Shown: positions 7,933 to 18,226, counted from the stretch's first letter. The stretch is 64,000 bases of DNA from JAFDCJ01 sp964527835 (GCA_964527835.1 CAZGNV010000003.1:1-64000), one strand, 5' to 3'. The notes: generated from the sequence alone by a model not told the origin. Numbers and translations are program-made.

Positions 7933-9901
7933 TCTGCTGTTTTTGTTGCTTGCCGGGGCCGCCGCCGGGGCGAACACTCCCGGCGAGGCCCTGGATGACT
8001 ATTATCGGCTGAGCCAGGGAGAGGAGCTGGCAGCCTATTATGAAATCATCGACACCGATTCCATGGGCCCGGCCGAACTGCGGGTCCGCCGGGAAGTGAC
8101 TTCCATTCTGTGGCAGCGTTTTGACACCCTCGACTACCGGCTGGAGAATGTGGCCATCGAGCAGCACGGGGACGTGGCCCTGGCGGCCTACCGGTTGAAG
8201 GCCAAAATCGCCGGACCCGACGACAGCGGCCGCCGGGCGGTGCTGGAAACCAGCGAACAGCGGGTGAGCCTGCTGGTGGATCGGGGCGGGGCGTGGAAGG
8301 TCGCCCTGGTCAGTGATGCCGCCTCGTTTAACGCCGGCCTGCGCAATATTTTTTTGCGGCGCCAGGCGGCGCAAGTGCTGCCGGCGGTGCGCCGGCAGAT
8401 CTCCCCAACGGCCGGGACCGGCGGTGCGCCGCCGCCAACGGCGGCCGATACGGCGGTGCTCGCGGCTGCCGGCAAAAACCGAAGCGCTTCCGCCCAGGTC
8501 ACAGCAGCCGCTGCTTCGCGCAATTTTTCAGGCGGTCGCCTGTGGATCGAAGCCGAAGAAGAAACCGCGCGGCACCTGGCCTCAAAGGCCTCCGGCGAGC
8601 ACGACAGCTACCCCCATTTCGGCCGGGCTTACTGGTACCTGGCCTCCGGCGGGGATTGGATTGAATACCACTTCCAGGTGCCGGCCGGTGACGTGTATTA
8701 CATCTGGCTGCGGGATTTTGATGATGCCAAGCACGATCCGGTGGCGCGCAGCGTCCGCGTGGCCGTGGACGGGATCACCCTTGCCACGGTTTGCGCACAC
8801 ACCCGCGACGGCGGTCCGCTGTGGGACTGGACCCCGGCGGCCTCGCGCCGCCTGGCCCCGGGTCCGCACACCCTGAGGATTACCAAGGATGACACCACCC
8901 GTGCCGCGGCTCTGATCGATGCCGTTTTCATCACCACGGACAAAGACGCCCGGCCGCCGGAATCCGCCCCGGCAGCTGCTCTTCAAACAAAAACACCGTC
9001 TTCTTCCGGCAGCGCCGCTGCGGTGCCGCCAGCCACCGCCGGAGCGTCCGGCAGCTACCGGCTGGCCGGACAGTGGGGCGGAAAGGGAAAAGCCGAAGGG
9101 CAGTTTGAAAAGCCCATCGATGTCACCGTGGACGCCCGGGGCTATATTTACGTCAGTGATTTTTCCGATCGCATCCAGAAATTCGATCCGGAGGGAAACT
9201 TTGTGGCCGTCCTGAAGGCCGCACCGGGCACCGGCCGAAAAGGCAATTTCAACCGCCCCTTCGGTCTGGCCGTTGACGGGGACAACAATCTTTACGTGGC
9301 CGATTATTCCCACAGCCGGATCCATAAATTCAGCCCGGAGTTCAAATTTATCCGGCAGTGGAAGCTGAGTAAAAGCCCTTACGGCATCGCCACCGATGGA
9401 GGGGGCCACCTGTTCGTGGCTGAATTGTACGGAAACCGGGTTCGGAAATTCGACGCCGACGGCAAGCTGCTGGACACCTGGGGATCTTCGGGCAAGGGAG
9501 CCGGTCAGTTTACCCAGCCCACGGACGTGGCCGTGGATGCGGACGGCAATGTATTCGTGCTGGATCATAAAAATTGCCGGGTGCAAAAATTCGATGCCCG
9601 GGGCCGGTTCCTTGCCCAGTGGGGATCACGCGGGTACAAGCCGGGGCAATTCAGCCAGGCCTACTACCTGGCCGTTGACGGCCAGGGATGCGTGTACGTG
9701 TCAGATGCCGGCAACGGGCGCATCCAGAAATTCGACGGCAGCGGAAAGTTTCTCTGCCAGTTCGGCAAAAAGGGGTCTGGAGAAGCGAAACTGGGCCGGC
9801 CCGGCGGTATTGCCGTGGATGCGGACGGAAACATCTATGTGGTGGATCGTCAGAACCACCGGGTGAAGAAATATGCTTCCCAGAACGGTTCCCAACCATA
9901 G
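7913..9901 (+). CDS. Exported NHL-repeat beta-propeller protein with CBM-like domain
   Basis: 662 residues. A signal peptide covers about 1-20. Residues ~25-145 look like an NTF2/SnoaL-type domain; ~200-350 a carbohydrate-binding-like beta sandwich (GGRLWIEAEEE, GGDWIEYHFQVP, DGGPLWDW); a Ser/Pro/Ala linker follows; ~385-655 holds about six NHL repeats with the pattern F-x-x-P-x-[DG]-[VIL]-[AT]-V-D-x-x-G-x-[IVL]-[YF]-V-x-D and RIQKFD. The start overlaps the previous gene by 20 nt, so the two are translated together. NHL propellers mediate protein or ligand binding; the domain set suggests a surface or periplasmic binding role. Confidence 0.85.
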   Translation: MKVLCSSLLFLLLAGAAAGANTPGEALDDYYRLSQGEELAAYYEIIDTDSMGPAELRVRREVTSILWQRFDTLDYRLENVAIEQHGDVALAAYRLKAKIAGPDDSGRRAVLETSEQRVSLLVDRGGAWKVALVSDAASFNAGLRNIFLRRQAAQVLPAVRRQISPTAGTGGAPPPTAADTAVLAAAGKNRSASAQVTAAAASRNFSGGRLWIEAEEETARHLASKASGEHDSYPHFGRAYWYLASGGDWIEYHFQVPAGDVYYIWLRDFDDAKHDPVARSVRVAVDGITLATVCAHTRDGGPLWDWTPAASRRLAPGPHTLRITKDDTTRAAALIDAVFITTDKDARPPESAPAAALQTKTPSSSGSAAAVPPATAGASGSYRLAGQWGGKGKAEGQFEKPIDVTVDARGYIYVSDFSDRIQKFDPEGNFVAVLKAAPGTGRKGNFNRPFGLAVDGDNNLYVADYSHSRIHKFSPEFKFIRQWKLSKSPYGIATDGGGHLFVAELYGNRVRKFDADGKLLDTWGSSGKGAGQFTQPTDVAVDADGNVFVLDHKNCRVQKFDARGRFLAQWGSRGYKPGQFSQAYYLAVDGQGCVYVSDAGNGRIQKFDGSGKFLCQFGKKGSGEAKLGRPGGIAVDADGNIYVVDRQNHRVKKYASQNGSQP

Positions 9902-9931
9902 ACACTTTCGCTGTTTTTTGATAAGAATATG

Positions 9932-10120
9932 GACGGCTCCGCAAAAAGTCCTTTTCGAGCGCCTTCGAGCCTTTTCGGAAAAAGAACTGTGACGGGTTGA
10001 GCGTTAAATTTTGCAAGCTGTTTGAGAAGCTTGCGATGAGTTCTTGCAATTTAGCGCAACCCTGAACTGCTCCTGAAAAGGCTTGTGCAAGCGAGAAAAT
10101 CGACGTGGTTAACGGTTCAC
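9932..10120. repeat. Dispersed inverted-repeat element, copy 1
   Basis: Near-full copy of a ~190-bp MITE-like repeat also found at 27748 and 56680. It begins with a GACGG-C-TCCGCAAAAAGTC terminus and ends in a degenerate version of the inverted partner (GCGAGAAAATCGACG). Internal arms CCTTTTCGGAAAAAG and CTCCTGAAAAGG fold back, so the whole element can form a long hairpin. No ORF of its own. The 3' terminus is more decayed than in copy 2. Confidence 0.7.
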
Positions 10121-10141
10121 CATATAGATAAGGGTGTCAAA

Positions 10142-10357
10142 ATGGGAATCAGGGAAAGGTCCGCTGCCCGGCGCAGGCGCATTATTGCCCACCGGGCCGC
10201 AAATTTTGAAGATGCCGAACAATGGGATCTGGACTTTTGGCAGCGCCAGACACCCGAACAGCGGTTATCCGCCCTGGTGGCGATTCGCAAAGACGTTGCC
10301 ACGGTTGAAAAGGCTCGTCGGCAAGCTGGTAAAACCGGAAAAGATCAGGATTCATGA
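10142..10357 (+). CDS. Small basic protein paired with a nucleotidyltransferase
   Basis: 71 residues from the ATG at 10142 (AAGGGTG upstream); an upstream TTG-type start would read through repeat DNA and is less likely. It begins with an Arg cluster (RERSAARRRR), followed by a helical part with DLDFWQRQTPEQRLSALVAI. The stop overlaps the next gene by 4 nt (ATGA), so the two are translationally coupled. Small proteins of this look commonly precede DUF6036/AbiEii-type nucleotidyltransferases; the arrangement resembles a toxin-antitoxin pair, which is inference. Confidence 0.7.
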   Translation: MGIRERSAARRRRIIAHRAANFEDAEQWDLDFWQRQTPEQRLSALVAIRKDVATVEKARRQAGKTGKDQDS

Positions 10358-10818
10358 TGGAAACAATCCAGGATTTCGAAGATATGCTCCGGCTGCTGGA
10401 TAAACATAGGGTGCGGTATCTCATTATCGGCGGACTGGCCTTTATTTACCATGCCAAACCCCGCTATACCAAAGATATGGATTTGTGGGTTGACCCTGCC
10501 GCGGGCAATGTAAAGCGTGCCAACCAGGCACTGGCTGAATTCGGCAGCCCATTTATGCTAAATCCTGACAAGAAAAATGAAATTTTGCAGTTGGGGGTTG
10601 CCCCCAACCGCATTGATTTTCTGCTTCAAGTCAGCGGTGCCAGATTTGAAACCGCCTGGAACAAGCATATCGAGGGGCGCTATGGAAAGGCCAAGGCCCG
10701 CTGGGTGGATCTTGACAGCCTGATTCGCATCAAGAGTCGAATCAATAATCCGCGCCACCAGGAGGATGTTCGGGTTCTGTGTGAAGTGAAAAAGCGCAAG
10801 AGCAAAACGTCCTCATAA
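10354..10818 (+). CDS. Nucleotidyltransferase-fold protein (AbiEii/DUF6036-like)
   Basis: 154 residues. The fold signature is clear: IIGGLAFIYH (GG at 26-27), followed by RYTKDMDLWV with DMD at 41-43 as the likely metal-binding DxD, and NRIDFLLQ as the third acidic strand. Family members are toxin- or resistance-type nucleotidyltransferases that modify tRNA or proteins, but some are inactive. The gene is coupled to the 71-residue basic protein by a 4-nt overlap. ATG at 10354 and 10357 are both possible starts. It could act as the toxin or antitoxin-modifying enzyme of the pair. Confidence 0.75.
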   Translation: MMETIQDFEDMLRLLDKHRVRYLIIGGLAFIYHAKPRYTKDMDLWVDPAAGNVKRANQALAEFGSPFMLNPDKKNEILQLGVAPNRIDFLLQVSGARFETAWNKHIEGRYGKAKARWVDLDSLIRIKSRINNPRHQEDVRVLCEVKKRKSKTSS

Positions 10819-10836
10819 AAAGGCGCTAATCAGGGA

Positions 10837-12219
<1,383 letters not shown>

Positions 12220-12371
12220 GGCCCCTCCTCTGTAATGGTCTTGACTTACGGCACAGTATAGTCATCTGCGCGGAGCAATCAAGAAAAATCGAATGGATGA
12301 AGATCAAAACAGGATTATTGCACGGGGGACAAGCGAGCGGTGGCGCAAGGGCGGTGGAGAAAAAATACTGG

Positions 12372-12563
12372 TTAGCCGATGAACTGCAGCAGCACGGCTC
12401 CGGCGGTCAAGGCCGTCATCACCCCCAGGATCATTGCCCGGGTGGCCTGCTGGGTGAGCCGAAACAGGGCCACAATGGCGGAAACAAGCGCAATGGCCGC
12501 GATCAGGGTCGCCGGGGCCATCACCCAGGGGATATCGCGAGCCAGTATTGCCAGAGACTGCAT
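12372..12563 (-). CDS. Small two-helix membrane protein
   Basis: 63 residues with two predicted hydrophobic segments (about 14-34 and 43-61) joined by a short charged loop (RLTQQATR). The ATG is preceded by AAAGG at suitable spacing. No family recognised. It lies upstream of asnS on the same strand, 152 nt away, and is probably transcribed separately. Confidence 0.55.
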   Translation of the reverse strand: MQSLAILARDIPWVMAPATLIAAIALVSAIVALFRLTQQATRAMILGVMTALTAGAVLLQFIG

Positions 12564-12887
12564 TTTTTGATTCCTTTTATTGGCCGTTCAACGGTGGTAA
12601 CCGCGGCTCAAGAAAGATAATAAGGCGTCATCGGGGCGTTGTAAAGTGCGCAAGTGGATTCTCGCATCGAAAACAGCTGCATTCCGAGGTCAACGGTGGT
12701 AGTGTGATTAGCCGCAAAGCACCCGGATAAATTTTGGGGCCGCTTATAGCACACTATCTGTTGTGTGTCAAGAAAAAAAGTACTCTATATATAGGCACTC
12801 AGGGTTCTTGAAGTTTTGACTGTACAATCATCTTCTGCCCGGGTAATAATCCGGCAGCTTGCAGAAAAAAATGGGGAAATTTTTATC
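12564..12887. other. Gene-free interval
   Basis: 324 nt between divergent genes. A GGTGGTA direct repeat (near 12593 and 12696) is seen. AT-rich tracts at 12745-12800 could hold the promoter for the methyltransferase gene. No RNA gene or repeat family member was recognised. Confidence 0.4.
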
Positions 12888-13985
12888 ATGACGGTGGAAT
12901 CAAAGCCCAGTGGAAAATCATTTTCAGAAACCATGGTGGACATTTTAAACTACGGTGCGGTCAACCTGGCCATGGCCATTGGCTATCGCACCGGTCTGTT
13001 CGATGTCATGGACGGCTTTGACGGGCCCCGGGATGCGGCGGCCATTGCGCGCAAGGCCGGACTGGACACGCGCTATGTTCAGGAATGGCTGGGGGTGATG
13101 AGCACCGCAAAAATCGTCGTGCTGTCCCGGGCTGCGAACGGACCGCCGCTTTTTTACCTGCCCAAAGCCCATGGTGATTTTATCACCCGTCGCAGCGGCA
13201 ATGCCAACCTGGGGGTTTACACTCAGGAAATCCCCCTGCTGACCGACTGCGCCATGGAAGCGGTCATCGAAGGATTTTGCACCGGCCAGGGGGTCACCTA
13301 TGAGCACTACCCAAAATTTCAGGCTTTCATGTCCGAGCTGGCCGATGCCAAGCACCGGCAGGTGCTGGTGGATGTCTTCCTGCCTTCCATTGAAGACGGC
13401 CGGCTGGTGCAGCGGTTGCAATCCGGCATCCGGGTCTGTGACCTGGGATGCGCTGAAGGCGTGGCGGTGATGCTCATGGCCCGGGCGTTTCCCAACAGTC
13501 GTTTTACCGGCATTGATATTTCCGTCGCAGCCATTGACAGGGCCCGGCAGGAAGCCCGGCGACAGCACATCGAAAACCTGGAGCTGCTGGTTTTGAACGC
13601 CGCCGAGCTGCAGTACAACGATACGTTCAAAGATGCCTTTGACTACGTGACCGCCTTTGACGCCATCCATGATCAAACCCGTCCCCTGGAGGCCCTGAAG
13701 GGCATTTACCACGTGCTGGCGCCGGACGGGCGGTTTTCCATGGTGGACATTGCCGCCGAATCGGATATCGACGGCAACCTGGAGCATCCCATGGGCCCGT
13801 TTTTGTACACCGTCAGCCTGATGCACTGCCTGCCGGTAGGCCTGGTGGACGGCGGCTCCGGGCTGGGGATGATGTGGGGGCGGCAAAAGGCGCTGGCCAT
13901 GCTCGCCGAGGCCGGCTTTGAACAGGTGCAGCTGCTCGATATTCCGGATGATCCGTTTAATGATCACTACTATTGCCGCAAGTAA
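12888..13985 (+). CDS. SAM-dependent methyltransferase, Rv2258c-like
   Basis: 365 residues from the ATG at 12888, chosen over an upstream ORF start because ATGGGGA lies about 10 nt before it. The N-terminal ~90 residues form a winged-helix dimerisation domain (YGAVNLAMAIGYRTGLFDVM, then an HTH-like LDTRYVQEWLGVM). The class I methyltransferase domain follows, with motif I VCDLGCAEGVAVMLMA, an acidic FTGIDIS strand-2 end, and YVTAFDAIHDQTRP as motif IV. The substrate is unknown; relatives methylate small molecules. It stands alone between divergent genes and a downstream transporter. Confidence 0.85.
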   Translation: MTVESKPSGKSFSETMVDILNYGAVNLAMAIGYRTGLFDVMDGFDGPRDAAAIARKAGLDTRYVQEWLGVMSTAKIVVLSRAANGPPLFYLPKAHGDFITRRSGNANLGVYTQEIPLLTDCAMEAVIEGFCTGQGVTYEHYPKFQAFMSELADAKHRQVLVDVFLPSIEDGRLVQRLQSGIRVCDLGCAEGVAVMLMARAFPNSRFTGIDISVAAIDRARQEARRQHIENLELLVLNAAELQYNDTFKDAFDYVTAFDAIHDQTRPLEALKGIYHVLAPDGRFSMVDIAAESDIDGNLEHPMGPFLYTVSLMHCLPVGLVDGGSGLGMMWGRQKALAMLAEAGFEQVQLLDIPDDPFNDHYYCRK

Positions 13986-14064
13986 ACCTCAGCGTTGCAT
14001 CAACAACATGGCAAGCGCTTCAAGGGAAAGCCCACACCGCTGAATCCAGGGGAATTGAAGTCAA

Positions 14065-14934
14065 ATGCTCTGGCTGATACTATCATTGCTGACCGCCCTG
14101 GCGACGGCCTCCCAGGACGCCTGGGTGAAAAAGCATTTTTCCCACCTGACGGCTTACGACATGCTGGCGTTTCCGTTTTTGTACAGCCTGCCGCTTTTTC
14201 TGATCACCCTGCCCTTTGTGCCGCTGCCGCCCCTGGATCAAACCTTCTACTGGAGTTTTGCCGCCAGCCTGCCGCTGAATTTCATCCCTTTTCTGATTTA
14301 CATGAAAGCCATCCGCCGCTCCCCACTGTCGCTGACCCTGCCCTACCTGGCCTTTACCCCGGTTTTCATGATTTTCACCGGGTTCGTGGTGTTGGATGAA
14401 ATGCCCAACCTGGAGGGCAAAATCGGCATTCTGCTCACCTGCCTGGGAAGCTACGTGCTCAACCTGGAGCACGGCCGGTGCTCCTGGGCCGCCCCGCTGA
14501 AAGCGGTTTTCACTGAAACCGGGTCCTGGCTGATGCTCATCGTGGCCTTTATTTTCAGCCTCAGTTCGGTGGTGGGCAAACAGGCGATTTTGCATTCCTC
14601 ACCGCTGTTTTTCACGGTCACATTCTTTGCCGCCCTGTCCGCCGTGAGCCTGCTGGCGCTGTGGGCGGCGGGAAAAATTCATCCGCGCACGTTTGCCACC
14701 CACCGCGCCGCCGGGATGGTGGCCGGGCTGCTGTTTTTCGCCCACGCCCTGCTGCACGGGTTTGCCATTTCGCTGGCCAAGGCCGCTTACATGATCGCGG
14801 TCAAACGGATCAGCGCGCTGATCGGCATCATGTACGGCGGGCTGTTTTTCAGCGAAAAGCACCTGGTCATCCGTTTTGTGGGCGCCTGCCTGATGGTGGC
14901 CGGTGCGGTGCTCATTACGGTCTGGGGGCGATAG
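14065..14934 (+). CDS. EamA/DMT-family inner-membrane transporter
   Basis: 289 residues with about ten hydrophobic segments arranged as two EamA-like halves (about 1-135 and 150-288). The PYLAFTPVFMIFTGFVVLDE stretch ending the first half and the GIMYGGLFFSEKHLVIRFVGACLMVAG stretch ending the second are typical of the family. Such proteins export metabolites or amino acids; the substrate cannot be told. It follows the methyltransferase by 79 nt on the same strand and may share its transcript. Confidence 0.85.
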   Translation: MLWLILSLLTALATASQDAWVKKHFSHLTAYDMLAFPFLYSLPLFLITLPFVPLPPLDQTFYWSFAASLPLNFIPFLIYMKAIRRSPLSLTLPYLAFTPVFMIFTGFVVLDEMPNLEGKIGILLTCLGSYVLNLEHGRCSWAAPLKAVFTETGSWLMLIVAFIFSLSSVVGKQAILHSSPLFFTVTFFAALSAVSLLALWAAGKIHPRTFATHRAAGMVAGLLFFAHALLHGFAISLAKAAYMIAVKRISALIGIMYGGLFFSEKHLVIRFVGACLMVAGAVLITVWGR

Positions 14935-15137
14935 CCCCGGTATTCCAGCCAGTTTTCTGGCGACATTTCATCATTTCTGCTGATGCTCCTCCACCAATCC
15001 GGATTATCCCGCAAGGTGACAAAAAGAAGCGGCACAAAAAATTCTTTACAATGCTGCCAGCAAGGGGTAATATAAATACGCATAATGTATATTAACAAAC
15101 CGCGTATTCACAGGACGCATAATCAAAGGTGAGTTTG

Positions 15138-16234
15138 ATGGAAAATCCTTTTTCGTACTCTGATTACGTTATCGGCAAGGCTTTTTGCAACCGGGCAAAA
15201 GAGCAAAAAGATTTGGTCTATTATGCTCAGAATTCGCAGAATGTTCTGCTTTATTCTCACCGCCGGATGGGAAAAACATCGCTGGTGCATCAGGTGATCC
15301 ACCGGTAAAAAAGGTGAAACCACCGGTTAAATCTGTTTATATCGACCTGTACGGCAGTCTGGACGAAAATGATTTTATTGATGCGGTCCTGACCGGTCTT
15401 GTGCAAATAGAAACCAAACTCGAACGGCTCTTAAACCAAATGGCCGGGCTCAAGGTGGCTGCCAGCATCGATCCGGTCACCAATCTGCCCACAGTTTCGG
15501 CATCGATCAAGCCGAGGGAGAAGCCGGAGTATCTGGAAAAAGCGCTCACCATCCTGGCGTCTTATTCCAAGAAACAAAAGCTTTTGGTCGTTTTTGATGA
15601 ATTTCAGGAGGTTGTCAAGTATTCGGAAGAGGGTTTTGAAAAACGCCTGCGCAAAGTTATTCAGGGGCATCGCAATATCAGCTATATTTTTTCCGGCAGT
15701 CAGAAGCATATCCTGATGGAGATGTTCGATTCAGCCAAACGGGCCTTTTACAAAATGGCCCGCAGCTATCCGCTCGAAAATATCGGCTTGCAGGATTACA
15801 TTAAATGGGCCCGAACGCTTTTCAAGATAAAGGGGGTGACGATTGATAAGCAAATCATCACTGAAATCGTTGAACGCTGCAATTACCAACCCATGTATAT
15901 TCAGCAGTTTTTATTTGACCTGTGGCGTTGCGATACGGTTAACCTGGCCACTCTTGATGAAATCCAGCAGTCAATCCTCACCAGCCAAAGAGACCAGTTT
16001 ATCGTGCTCTGGAATTTGTTGACCCAGAATCAGAAAAAAGCATTACGGCTGCTGGCACAGACCGGAGGGCAGGGCATCTATGGCACCGAGCAGCTTCAAA
16101 GTGTCGGCTTTAATTCGGGGTCCGTCCTTCAACGGGCGCTGACGTCACTGGTTGAAAAAGAACTATTATCCAAAAACGGTAGATTTGAATTCCAAGACGC
16201 GATGTTCAAAAAATGGGTTCAACGTCTATCCTGA
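15138..16234 (+). pseudogene. AAA-type ATPase (archaeal ATPase/AAA_14-like), frameshifted
   Basis: The ATG at 15138 starts a frame with the Walker A motif (YSHRRMGKTSL) that stops at TAA 15306-15308. The remaining ~310 codons continue in the -1 frame from about 15305 (VKKVKPPVKSVYIDLYGS onward), including Walker B LLVVFDEFQE, a sensor-like ISYIFSGSQKH and a C-terminal winged-helix region. One added base near 15305, next to an A6 run, would restore one ~365-residue protein. Family members are stand-alone P-loop NTPases often found in mobile or defence regions. Either a recent frameshift or a sequencing error. Confidence 0.75.
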
Positions 16235-16299
16235 GCAGCCTTTATCAGATGGAAAACATGGAGAACAGTTGTCGGTGGCGAGGCGGGTGAGGGGCATGA

Positions 16300-16387
16300 T
16301 TAAAGCACTTCTTGCGGTGACTCCACGCGTTTGATTCCGAGATCAGAGAGGCGACAGAAAATTCGTATCGAAAAACACCTTTTTCAT
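16300..16387 (-). pseudogene. PIN-domain (VapC-like) toxin remnant
   Basis: The ATG at 16387 opens MKKVFFDTNFL, the classic first strand of a PIN nuclease with its first acidic residue, but the frame stops after 14 codons. A second frame directly beyond it reads SDLGIKRVESPQEVL and stops at 16300, matching the usual C-terminal end of VapC-type toxins. About 100 codons are missing between them, so this is an internally deleted toxin. It lies 2 nt after the AbrB-like remnant, in the normal antitoxin-toxin order. Confidence 0.65.
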
Positions 16388-16389
16388 TG

Positions 16390-16630
16390 TTACAATTCTC
16401 TTGTTGCCATCTTTTTCCTAACCGCTTTTCTAATTTTTTCAAGATCCGGAGCTTTTTTCCGCCCCTTTAACAACCCGAAATCGGTCAACAGGTCCCTGCT
16501 CGCCGGCCTTAAAAAAATACCGCGGTCCATTCTTCATAAATGATTTTATCACCAGGCGTGAGCTTCATTTTGGCCCTGATTTCGGCCGGGATGGTCACTT
16601 GGCCTTTGGGGTTATGGTATAGGCTTTCAT
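16390..16630 (-). pseudogene. AbrB/MazE-type antitoxin with two frameshifts
   Basis: From the ATG at 16630 (GAGGAGG upstream) the frame reads MKAYTIT, then must shift to read PKGQVTIPAEIRAKMKLTPG and KIIYEE, then shift again to read MDRGIFLRPASRDLL and LLKGRKKAPDLEKIRKAV to a stop at 16390. Both shifts are explained by one missing base each. The rebuilt ~80-residue protein is a typical SpoVT/AbrB swapped-hairpin antitoxin with a C-terminal toxin-binding tail. It precedes the deleted PIN toxin by 2 nt. The pair is a decayed VapBC-type module. Confidence 0.7.
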
Positions 16631-16717
16631 TTTTCCTCCTCAAAGTATTACAACATGAAGATAATATTAAGCGCTGTCAATCACTGCTTGGCTGGCAGAT
16701 AGGTTTGACAACCATTT

Positions 16718-18124
16718 CTACAAATTCACGGTGATGTAATAGCCCTGCTCGCCGCGCTGCAGCAGCAGGACCAGTGAACTTTTGCTGCGGTACTTGATGA
16801 TGGTTTTTTTGAAATCCTCGCTGTTGCGGATGACCACGTCATCGATCTGGCGGATCACGTCGCCGGGCTCGGCGCCGATGCGGGCCAGGTAGGAGTTGGA
16901 GCGGATTTTGGAGATGACCACCCCCGTCGGGGTGCTGATGCGATACTTGCGCCGCTTGCGCGCTGTGATGTCTGCCACCCGGACTCCGAGCAGGCGGTAG
17001 CCCAGATCGTCGGCCAGTTCGAGGGGAAACACGCGGGTTTTGACCTTGGCGGTTTGCGTGCGCCCGTCGCGCCACAGTTTTATTTTCAGGGTGTCGCCGG
17101 CCGACAGACTGCGGGTGACGGCTTCATAGTCATTGGTGGAGTTGATTTTCTTGTTGCCGATGGCCAGGATGATGTCGCCTTCCTGCAGGCCGACCTTTTT
17201 GGCCGGGCTGGCGGGCTCCACGGCTTTGACCATCACGCCCCTTTTGCCCGGCACCTTCAGGTAGCGGGCCAGGTTTTCATCCAGGTCCTGGACCGTGATG
17301 CCGATCCAGGCCTGGATCACTTCGCCGTACTGAATCAGGTCCGCAATAATCTTGCGGGCCTTGTTGATGGGGATGGCAAAGCCGATTCCCTGGGCCTTGG
17401 CGTAAATGGCGGTGTTGATGCCGATCAGCTCGCCGTTGATGTTCAGCAGTGGTCCGCCGCTGTTGCCGGGATTGATGGAAGCATCGATCTGGATGAAATT
17501 GTGAAACACCCGGTCATCGGTGCGGATGCTGCGGTCAATGGCGCTGATCACGCCGGTGGTCACCGTGTGGGAAAACCCGAAGGGATTGCCGATGGCGATC
17601 ACCGTCTCACCGATCATCAGATCGTCGCTGTTGCCCATTTGAATGGACGGCAGGGGGGTGTCCGCCTCGATTTTCAGCACCGCCAGGTCCGAATCGGGAT
17701 CCGCCCCGACGATGCGCGCTTCGAATTCGCGCTGGTCCTGCAGGACCACCTTGATGGTGCTGGCCCGCTGGATGACGTGGGAATTGGTCAGAATCAGGCC
17801 CTTTTCGCCGTTGATGATGACCCCCGAACCCAGGCTGGTGTACCGGCGGCGGCTTTCAAAGCGCGGATCGAAAAAATCCCTGAAAAATTCGTCGAAAAAC
17901 GGGTTGAGTCCGAAGCCGGAAAAGGGACTGGTGCGCCGACGAACCTCATAGGCCGAACTTATATTGACCACTGCCGGGCTTACCTTGCGTACGGCTTGAA
18001 CCACCGGGGTTTCGCGGTTGAATTTTTTTGCCAGGGCGCCCGGGGGCTGCCAGGCCAAAAGCAGGCAGATGAGAGCCGCCAGGCCGATGAGCCGAGGATT
18101 GGAAAAACGCGTTTTTTTCTGCAT
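16718..18124 (-). CDS. Periplasmic serine protease/chaperone, HtrA/DegP family
   Basis: 468 residues. Signal peptide about 1-32. Trypsin-like domain with catalytic triad His116 (TNSHV), Asp146 (DSDLAVLK) and Ser222 (NPGNSGGPL). Two PDZ domains follow (about 275-365 and 375-465). A Phe/Arg-rich insert (about 65-95) before the protease domain corresponds to the LA-loop region. This family degrades or refolds damaged envelope proteins and is usually stress-induced. AAAGGA precedes the ATG. It stands alone; the decayed AbrB/PIN remnant lies beyond its 3' end on the same strand. Confidence 0.93.
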   Translation of the reverse strand: MQKKTRFSNPRLIGLAALICLLLAWQPPGALAKKFNRETPVVQAVRKVSPAVVNISSAYEVRRRTSPFSGFGLNPFFDEFFRDFFDPRFESRRRYTSLGSGVIINGEKGLILTNSHVIQRASTIKVVLQDQREFEARIVGADPDSDLAVLKIEADTPLPSIQMGNSDDLMIGETVIAIGNPFGFSHTVTTGVISAIDRSIRTDDRVFHNFIQIDASINPGNSGGPLLNINGELIGINTAIYAKAQGIGFAIPINKARKIIADLIQYGEVIQAWIGITVQDLDENLARYLKVPGKRGVMVKAVEPASPAKKVGLQEGDIILAIGNKKINSTNDYEAVTRSLSAGDTLKIKLWRDGRTQTAKVKTRVFPLELADDLGYRLLGVRVADITARKRRKYRISTPTGVVISKIRSNSYLARIGAEPGDVIRQIDDVVIRNSEDFKKTIIKYRSKSSLVLLLQRGEQGYYITVNL

Positions 18125-18226
18125 GGTCGTCCTTTAAGGTCTGATATGTAACGCCGTGGACAGGGGAGCACTCCTGTTTTACCGATCGACAAGCATGTCC
18201 GGTTTATGATAGTCACCTAGGATAGT

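Noticed and set aside
15300..15312. Programmed -1 frameshift in the AAA ATPase gene
   Set aside because: The zero-frame stop lies before the A6 run, so a ribosome would terminate before reaching the slippery stretch.
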